Below, piece after piece: positions 58,563-64,000 of a DNA stretch of 64,000 nucleotides. The number at the start of each line of letters is the position of its first letter. The first letter of the stretch is position 1. The DNA is from Pararobbsia alpina_A (GTDB lineage: Bacteria; Pseudomonadota; Gammaproteobacteria; Burkholderiales; Burkholderiaceae). Below the pieces are notes generated by a model. The model was not told where the DNA came from, made no database searches, and saw nothing but the letters and a program-made list of their open reading frames with translations. The position numbers and the translations under genes were made by a program. The stretch lies in assembly GCF_965118125.1 (NCBI RefSeq), contig NZ_OZ221287.1:248001-312000 (forward strand), given 5' to 3'.

Positions 58563-59531
58563 TCAGTACTTGCGCGTCGGCATGATCTTCGCCGCATCGG
58601 CTTGCGTGAAGACCGTTTCTTCCGTCTTGATGCGCTTCGGCAGTTCCTTGCCTGCGACGACGTCCTTCGCCGCCTGCATCAGCTGCGGTCCGAGCAGCGG
58701 GCTGCATTCGACGTCGACATTGATCTTGCCGTCGACCATCGCCTGGAAGCCGCCGTGCGTCGCATCGAACGAAACGACCTGGATGTCCTTGCCCGGGTGC
58801 ATGCCGGCTTCTTCCATGGCCTGGATCGCGCCGAGTGCCATATCGTCGTTATGAGCGTAGACCACGTTGAACTTGCCGGCGTAGGTCTTTGCGAAGGCTT
58901 CCATGACTTGCTTGCCGCCTGCGAGCGTGAAGTCACCCGACTGCGACGCAATGATATGGAACTTCGGATCGTTCTTGATGACTTCGACCAGACCGGCGTG
59001 ACGGTCGTTGGCCGGTGCCGAACCCACGGTGCCTTGCAGCTCGACGATGTTGATCGGGCCCGGATTGTCCTTATAGTGCTCTTCGAGCCAGCGGCCACCG
59101 CGACGGCCTTCTTCGAGGAAGTCCGAACCAATCATCGTCACGTAGAGCGACGTGTCCTTCACATCGATATTGCGGTCCGTCAGGATCACGGGGATCTTGG
59201 CGGCCTTGGCTTCCTGCAGCACCGGTTCCCAGCCCGATTCGACGACCGGCGAGAACGCGATGACATCTACCTTCTGGGCGATATACGAGCGGATCGCCTT
59301 GATCTGGTTTTCCTGTTTCTGTTGGGCGTCGGCGAACTTCAGATTGATGCCGGCAGCGGGGGCGCTGCTCTTGACCGACTCGGTGTTGGCCGTGCGCCAT
59401 GCGCTTTCAGCACCGACTTGTGAAAAACCCAGCGTGATCTGCTTGTCGGCGGCGTGCGCACCGAAGCTTGCAGAAACGAGCAATGCAGCAGCAACGAGCG
59501 CGCGAATGCCGCTCCGCTTGACGTCAGCCAT
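58563..59531 (-). CDS. ytfQ: Sugar-binding periplasmic protein (YtfQ-type)
   Basis: This is a 322-residue binding protein of the ribose/galactofuranose family. A signal peptide (1-27, ending GAHA) is followed by KQITLGFSQVGAESAWRTANTESV. The pocket blocks SPVVESGWEPVLQEAK, VILTDRNIDV and YAHNDDMALGAIQAMEE are typical. Substrate could be L-arabinose, galactose or galactofuranose; the flanking arabinonate genes favour a pentose. It is first in the importer operon; ytfR follows after 128 nt. Confidence 0.92.
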   Translation of the reverse strand: MADVKRSGIRALVAAALLVSASFGAHAADKQITLGFSQVGAESAWRTANTESVKSSAPAAGINLKFADAQQKQENQIKAIRSYIAQKVDVIAFSPVVESGWEPVLQEAKAAKIPVILTDRNIDVKDTSLYVTMIGSDFLEEGRRGGRWLEEHYKDNPGPINIVELQGTVGSAPANDRHAGLVEVIKNDPKFHIIASQSGDFTLAGGKQVMEAFAKTYAGKFNVVYAHNDDMALGAIQAMEEAGMHPGKDIQVVSFDATHGGFQAMVDGKINVDVECSPLLGPQLMQAAKDVVAGKELPKRIKTEETVFTQADAAKIMPTRKY

Positions 59532-59919
59532 GTCTGTCTCCTGATTTCGTTTTTCTCATACGGCCGGGTCGGCGGACCCGACTCCTTTTTCAGCCTAGCA
59601 ACGGCCTATGGCAGCGTCTAATCCCATTTAGTCCACGATGCATATCGAAACCGATATGGATGCTCGGGAACGCGCTTCAGTCAAAGCCGGCCGCGATGCA
59701 CGTGTTTTTCTCCCGAATGGCCTGTTTGGGGAATTCCCTGATCAATTCAGACAATTCCTCACCGTGCGCGCGCGTACATACGGCGCTTCGTGTGTTGCTT
59801 ATGCTCATTCAAAAGCAGAAAACAGCATCGCGAGGGAGTGCCTGACGGGGGCATGGAACGGCAAGCGATGCCAACACAGCGTCGCCGGGACCTATGACGC
59901 GAAGAGGGGTTAGCCTGCC
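59532..59919. other. Divergent promoter region upstream of ytfQ and the acetyltransferase gene
   Basis: This 388-nt spacer contains the GGAGACAG ribosome binding site of ytfQ and the two dyads listed next. An open frame at 59638-59913 on the plus strand has no family resemblance and crosses them, so it is not called. Confidence 0.5.
59619..59658. promoter_or_regulatory. Two dyad operator candidates upstream of ytfQ
   Basis: CTAAT-CCC-ATTTAG (59618-59631) resembles the TAATG palindrome found upstream of araD1 and the dehydratase, including the shared GCGTCTAAT. It is followed by the perfect dyad CATATCG-AAAC-CGATATG at 59641-59658. Both lie 90-130 nt before the ytfQ start and are likely regulator sites. 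Confidence 0.55.
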
Positions 59920-60450
59920 ATGAACTGGACCTGTAAGACCTTTGCCGAGCTGTCGTCGCTCGAGCTGTACCACATTCTGCGTGCACGCAGCGCCGTGTTC
60001 GTCGTTGAACAGTCGTGTGTTCGTCTGGACATCGACGGCAAGGACGAGGGCGCCGTGCATGTGTTTGCGCTGGAATCGGGACCCATGCCGATTGCGGCCT
60101 ACGCGCGTCTGAGCGCGAATTCGGACGACGAGCCCGAAGTGCTCGTCGATCGCCTGTTCACGAACGCCCAGCGGCGTGGCGACGGCACGGCGGAATTGTT
60201 GCTCGAGCATTTGCAGCGTGAAGTCGCTGCGCGTTGGCCGGGTCATCTGGTCCGGCTCAGTGCGCCGACTTTTCTGAAGGCGTTTTACGAACAGTTCCGT
60301 TTCCGCAAGGTCGACGGTCCGTACCTCGACTACGGTATGCCACATATCGGCATGAGCTGGCGCGCGCCGACTGCGCTCGACGCCGTGCTGCAGCCGATGC
60401 GCGGCGCGCAGGAACTCGCGCGTGCGCCGAGCAGCCTGGGAATGCTTTAA
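59920..60450 (+). CDS. ElaA-like GNAT acetyltransferase
   Basis: This is a 176-residue protein. MNWTCKTFAELSSLELYHILRARSAVFVVEQSCVRLDIDGKD is the ElaA start. The acetyl-CoA loop is less standard (FTNAQRRGDGTAELLLEH), and YEQFRFRKVDGPYLDYGMPHIGM completes the fold. The substrate is unknown. A C-terminal tail of about 25 residues (from AVLQPM) exceeds the usual 150-155 residues. It is monocistronic, divergent from the sugar importer. Confidence 0.9.
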   Translation: MNWTCKTFAELSSLELYHILRARSAVFVVEQSCVRLDIDGKDEGAVHVFALESGPMPIAAYARLSANSDDEPEVLVDRLFTNAQRRGDGTAELLLEHLQREVAARWPGHLVRLSAPTFLKAFYEQFRFRKVDGPYLDYGMPHIGMSWRAPTALDAVLQPMRGAQELARAPSSLGML

Positions 60451-60611
60451 GAACAAAGAGAAAACAGCGAGGTTCGGCGGCCGGGGAGACACGGCGCAGC
60501 GAACCGGAACTCGCGGTGGACAAAAAAAGTGTACTCAGAGCGCCCATCCGCGTTGCTTTCCATTCGGTGGCGACCTAGTATTTTGAGAAAAACGACCCCA
60601 TGGGAGGCACC

Positions 60612-61070
60612 TTGGCACTCGACGCGTTTTCGCAGCGAATCCTGCGCCTCTTGCAGCTCGACGCCCGCCGTTCGGTTCAGGAAATCTCCGACCAGGTGGG
60701 TTTGTCGAGCACCCCGTGCTGGCGCCGCATTAAGGACATGGAACAGTCGGGTGTCATTCAGCGCTATACCGCGCTGCTCGACCGCGAAAAGCTGGGCCTC
60801 CATGTCTGCGCGCTCGCGCATATCCATCTTGCTCGCCATACCGAAGGGGGGGCCGAAGCGTTCGAACGCGAGATATCGGCCTATCCGGAAGTGACCGAGT
60901 GCTACAGCACGACGGGCGAGGCGGACTACATCCTCAAAATCGTCGCGACCGATATCAAGGCGTACGACAGCTTTTTGCACGAACGGATTTTCAAGATTCC
61001 GGCCGTGGCTCAGGTCCGGACGAGCGTCGTGCTCCGGGAAATCAAATTCGACACGCAGCTCCCGCTTTGA
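60612..61070 (+). CDS. Lrp/AsnC-family transcriptional regulator
   Basis: This is a 152-residue regulator. The HTH reads LDAFSQRILRLLQLDARRSVQEISDQVGLSSTPCWRRIKDMEQ, and the RAM domain includes VTECYSTTGEADYILKIVATDI. A TTG start at 60612 is favoured because GGGAGG lies 5 nt before it; the ATG at 60600 would place that site inside the gene. It resembles BkdR- or Lrp-type regulators of amino-acid metabolism. No obvious target is adjacent. Confidence 0.9.
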   Translation: MALDAFSQRILRLLQLDARRSVQEISDQVGLSSTPCWRRIKDMEQSGVIQRYTALLDREKLGLHVCALAHIHLARHTEGGAEAFEREISAYPEVTECYSTTGEADYILKIVATDIKAYDSFLHERIFKIPAVAQVRTSVVLREIKFDTQLPL

Positions 61071-61890
61071 ACTGAAGGCGGTCTTGTTGCCTGGGTCGGG
61101 CGAAAACAGGCCGGCGATGTCTGGCGGGCAAAATCAGGCGGGCGAAATCAGGTGGGCGATGCGTGGCCGCTCGCCCGGTCGTTTCGCCTCATTGTTTTGC
61201 TCCGTTCTTTCGCCCTGTCGTTTCGCCTTGATGTCTCACCTTGTTGTTTCGTGCTCCGGCTCGCTCCACTTGATTCGTCCGTGTGTTCCGGCGGTCGGGT
61301 TCGCCCGTTTCACCCATTTCACCCGCTTCGCCGGTCTGGACTGCCCACGGTAGTCCGACTATCTGAATGCGCGGCAGGAATATGACCTGTCGAAGCAAAA
61401 AAATATCGGATTCATCATCCTGTACGAATCCTGACCATTTGGCTGAATCGATTAAGGCGAATTGATCGGATCAGATCTCGCTCGCGCAAAGCGCCGTCTC
61501 GCACCCCCCTTATCACGATTGTTCAATGTTTGTTCGTCCCCGACCCGATTTGCTTGCTGTAAACGACCGATTTGTGCTGGGGGATGGCGGGCGATTCCTG
61601 GACCGGCGCATTCGCGGTCATCTCTTGTTGTGTCAATTGCCTTACCGCGCATTACTTGCTTTGCGGATATTCGATTCCGGATTCGGCTTTCGATTCAGAA
61701 TTAAGCTACATATTTGTCAGACTTAATTCAGTGCGTGAAGAATTGCCTTACACGCTGTGACGTGTATCACCAAGCCGATTGCCAATAACGCGCGAGATGG
61801 AACGCAATTGACGCAACGACTCATGCGGACGGTCTGGCAAAAGCTACCTGGATCGCCGGAGCTCTGTGTTTGTCGCTGCAGGAAGCAAAA
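61071..61890. other. Long noncoding region with short repeats and an AT-rich half
   Basis: This 820-nt stretch has no supported gene. The first part (61080-61350) is low in complexity: the 14-bp repeat listed next, then a C/T-rich run with repeated GTTTCGCC and TTTCACCC. From about 61380 to 61860 it becomes AT-rich, unlike most of the window, and faces the H-NS gene. It may be a decayed coding region or an H-NS-bound silenced tract. Confidence 0.5.
61123..61150. repeat. 14-bp tandem repeat
   Basis: GGCGGGCAAAATCA (61123-61136) and GGCGGGCGAAATCA (61137-61150) are followed by a partial third copy, GGTGGGCGATG. A decayed copy, GGGCGAAAACAGG, lies just before. Confidence 0.7.
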
Positions 61891-61921
61891 CGCCGCCCGA
61901 TGAGAAAGTCATCGGGCGGCG
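61891..61921 (-). terminator. Strong hairpin terminator downstream of hns
   Basis: CGCCGCCCGATGA-GAAAG-TCATCGGGCGGCG is a perfect 13-bp stem. On the minus strand it is followed by TTTTGCTT, so it ends the hns transcript, 130 nt after its stop. Confidence 0.8.
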
Positions 61922-62050
61922 TCTCGTGCGGCGGGTAAGCCAGAAATATTCCGCTGAATCAGAAGCAACGGTCGAACGGTAGTCGACGCATTGGCGGCTT
62001 GCTGCCTGAGGTCAACGGAGCAGATCAATCATATTTCGGCGTTGAGCGAC

Positions 62051-62356
62051 TTACTTCTGGATCAGGAATTGATCGCGATTCTGACCGGCAATCCACTTCG
62101 GCGGCTTGCCGCGGCCCGACCACGTGCTGCCGCTATTCGGATCACGATACTTCGGTGCAACGCCAGCGCGGGCGCGGACCTTACCGAGCTTGGCGCCGCG
62201 GCCTGCCGTAATGCCCAGATCAGCGAGCGTCACGCCATAATCGGCCATTTTCTGCTTGATGTCCTCGACCACTGCCGTGAACTCGCGTTCCTTGGCTTCC
62301 TCGATCTGCTTTTCCAGCTTCTCGCGTTGTGCGAGCAGTTCCTTGTATGAAGACAT
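62051..62356 (-). CDS. H-NS-family nucleoid protein (BpH3-like)
   Basis: This is a 101-residue protein: a coiled-coil N-terminus (SYKELLAQREKLEKQIEEAKERE) and a C-terminal DNA-binding domain with PKYRDPNSGSTWSGRGKPPKW, the beta-proteobacterial H-NS signature. AAGGAATCGC lies before ATG 62356; the frame is open to 62395. It silences AT-rich DNA. It is flanked by AT-rich noncoding DNA on both sides, which fits autoregulation or an acquired region. Confidence 0.94.
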   Translation of the reverse strand: MSSYKELLAQREKLEKQIEEAKEREFTAVVEDIKQKMADYGVTLADLGITAGRGAKLGKVRARAGVAPKYRDPNSGSTWSGRGKPPKWIAGQNRDQFLIQK

Positions 62357-62848
62357 TGCGATTCCTTTTTGTGTATGAGTCATCATGCCGTTCAATCACG
62401 CCGCCGCGAATGAGCGCATGTCGTCACTGGGTACTGCATTTATGGCTAGTTCGAATAGTACATGAGCCATTCACTGAATGGAAAGCAATCTCGGGTATTC
62501 ACGGTGTTATCGATTATTAAACTTTTTGTGCAATCGTCGGAAGAATTTACGTGGTCAATCAGACCATTGCTAGACAGATCGGTTCACAAACCTGCTCGTT
62601 CGATCGTATGAAGGGCGTAGGGTTGGCGGCTTTGTGCGTATGAAGCGCCTGCAGAAACCACTGAAAAGACACGGAGATAGCAGCGGCGGTTCGAATAGGA
62701 CGACCATTCGATGAGCGAAATGATCAAGTGTTTATTGTATGAGGATTGCGTTCTTGATCGAATCGCCGCTACTTACAAAACTGAAATAATTGAGATCATT
62801 ATCGGGCGATCAAACAGACCGAATGCGACGATCCGTCGCACTTATCGC
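62357..62848. other. AT-rich noncoding region upstream of hns
   Basis: This 492-nt stretch is markedly AT-rich (for example 62510-62560 and 62700-62800). Frames in it lack start sites or resemblance to known families. It must carry the hns promoter. A plus-strand frame at 62711-62920 runs into the HugZ gene and is rejected. Confidence 0.5.
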
Positions 62849-63532
62849 TCATCGAATCGTTGCGGATTTGTCGGCGATCTTCGAAATCGCATCGGAAAGT
62901 GCCGTGTTCAAACCGGCTGAATCGGTGGCGGGGGCATCAAATTTCTCGCGCATTCGCCGGGTGTCAATCTCAAAATCGATTCCGAATCGGTCAATACCCA
63001 GCAGCGATATTGTCGAAGGCAGCGAATCGGCGAGGCCATCGAGCAACGCCGTTTCTTCCGCGTCGTCGAGCGGCGCCACGGTATTGAGTTCGTGCGCATC
63101 GATCCAGCCCATCGCGCCAAAACCACCGATATGACGCAGGCGCGCAGGGACGAACGTAAAAAACGAGAAATCACCGAGCGCCAGATAGCGTTCCGCGTCG
63201 CGGTGATAGCGCAAATAGCGCCGCACCGGGGATACGGCGCCGCTCCCGGCGCACTCGCTCGGCACGGCGCGGCCCGTCAGCGTCGTGCGCGGGGCCGACA
63301 GGACATCGGGCGTGCACGCGTCGAACAGCAGGAAGCCCGCGTGTGCATCGGCCTGGAGGTTGCGCGTGTGTTCGGCCAGCCGGCTGACCAGGACGACCGG
63401 CCGGTGGCGCGCATCGGGCGCGAACGGCAGCACGGTCGGATACGGGCAGGCGTCTTCACGCGATCGCGTCGCGAGCGTGCCGAAGCGGGTCGTGTGGAGC
63501 AGATGAAGCGGTTCGTCGAGGGAAACGTTCAC
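62849..63532 (-). CDS. HugZ-like FMN-binding split-barrel protein
   Basis: This is a 227-residue protein of the pyridoxamine-phosphate-oxidase fold with a C-terminal DUF2470-like part. It begins HLLHTTRFGTLATRSREDACPYPTVLPFAPD, then RPVVLVSRLAEHTRNLQADAHAGFLLFD and RLRHIGGFGAMGWI. Relatives include heme-degrading HugZ and unrelated flavin oxidases. No heme-uptake genes lie nearby, so the substrate is open. It is followed by noncoding DNA on both sides. Confidence 0.85.
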   Translation of the reverse strand: MNVSLDEPLHLLHTTRFGTLATRSREDACPYPTVLPFAPDARHRPVVLVSRLAEHTRNLQADAHAGFLLFDACTPDVLSAPRTTLTGRAVPSECAGSGAVSPVRRYLRYHRDAERYLALGDFSFFTFVPARLRHIGGFGAMGWIDAHELNTVAPLDDAEETALLDGLADSLPSTISLLGIDRFGIDFEIDTRRMREKFDAPATDSAGLNTALSDAISKIADKSATIR

Positions 63533-63949
63533 GGGAATGCGAAGGGCTTGATAAAAAAGTCACAAGAGCGCCGAAGGGTAGACGGTCGGACAGGCCACCA
63601 ACGACAGGCCTTTCAGGTCAGTCAGGTCACCAGGGTCAGACGGGTCGCACAACGGAGCACAGGCGGCAAGCACACTGCAAGCCCCATAAGTTACACGCGT
63701 TCGGCGTTGCCTGCGTTCCAGATGCGGGGTCGCTGGCCGCGTTTCCCCGGCGAGCGCCGTCAGAAATGGCGGCAACGGTCACGGAATACATGTCCCGAAA
63801 AGGCTAGAATGGTCGCCCCGTGGGCCGGGTAGGGTGGTCGCTGCAATGCAGGACGCGACGGCTCGAACCCGCCACCGCGGCCACCTGCGTGTTCCCGCCG
63901 ATCGTTGACTCACGTATCCGATTCACTCAACCGCACAAAGCCGATTTCC
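63533..63949. other. Noncoding region near the right edge
   Basis: This 417-nt stretch holds the HugZ promoter region. A lone -10-like TAGAAT at 63805-63810 faces the right edge, without a good -35. CAGGTCAGTCAGGTCA near 63615 is a short direct repeat. Nothing else is supported. Confidence 0.4.
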
Positions 63950-64000
63950 GTGTCCGACTCCCAAGCTTCCGAGCCTGTATCGATGCAAACTGCGCGACGC
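63950..64000 (+). CDS. Possible start of a gene running off the right edge
   Basis: GTG at 63950 opens a frame (VSDSQASEPVSMQTARR) that is open to the last base. An internal ATG at 63983 is the other possible start. There is no clear ribosome binding site and too little sequence to name a product. Confidence 0.25.
   Translation, partial: MSDSQASEPVSMQTARR

Overview
The window is GC-rich, densely packed chromosomal DNA from a beta-proteobacterium, most probably Burkholderiaceae (Burkholderia sensu lato or a close genus such as Robbsia or Pandoraea). The basis is the type II secretion order gspDEF, then a reversed gspC, then gspGHIJKLMN; the neighbouring lytic transglycosylase, HU and mnmC; a DUF3717-like small protein; a BpH3-like H-NS; and an AraD1-type arabinose cluster. 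This is judged from gene content and recalled family features, not from a database search. No rRNA, tRNA, insertion sequence, prophage or CRISPR array was seen.

Layout. 1-5.6 kb: a minus-strand operon of a GMC oxidoreductase and a branched-chain amino-acid-type ABC importer (livG, livF, binding protein, livH running off the left edge). 5.8-10 kb: accessory-looking DNA with a 437-residue protein of unknown function, a CYTH-domain protein, and a 607-residue protein whose C-terminus resembles the actin-nucleating VCA region of eukaryotic WASP proteins. 10-15 kb: an Lrp regulator, phhB, a two-component system, a SET-domain methyltransferase and a MarR regulator with a Cys4 tail. 15-23.4 kb: ybdK, a Kef-type antiporter, mnmC with an apparently dead methyltransferase half, HU, a degenerate CobW-type protein and a lytic transglycosylase. 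Groups of DnaA-box-like 9-mers lie in the two long intergenic gaps at 15.2 and 18.5-18.7 kb. 23.7-35.8 kb: a complete type II secretion locus, gspD to gspN.

35.9-41 kb: an EmrB-type exporter, its MarR-family regulator with two palindromic operator candidates, and an outer-membrane efflux lipoprotein, without an emrA adaptor. 41-47.8 kb: gshA, a candidate small RNA with a doubled anti-Shine-Dalgarno sequence, yaeQ, a MATE exporter, srkA and a nucleoside deoxyribosyltransferase. 48-59.5 kb: a sugar-acid cluster (alpha-ketoglutarate semialdehyde dehydrogenase, AraD1, an arabinonate-type dehydratase, two LysR regulators and a YtfQRT-YjfF-type ABC importer). A TAATG-like palindromic motif recurs in its three promoter regions. 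59.9-64 kb: ElaA-like acetyltransferase, Lrp regulator, H-NS in AT-rich surroundings, a HugZ-like flavin protein and a possible gene start at the right edge.

The most notable signals are the WASP-VCA-like protein, the anti-SD small RNA candidate, the loss of catalytic motifs in MnmC and in the CobW-type protein, the DnaA-box groups, and short tandem repeats that recur at gene 3' ends.
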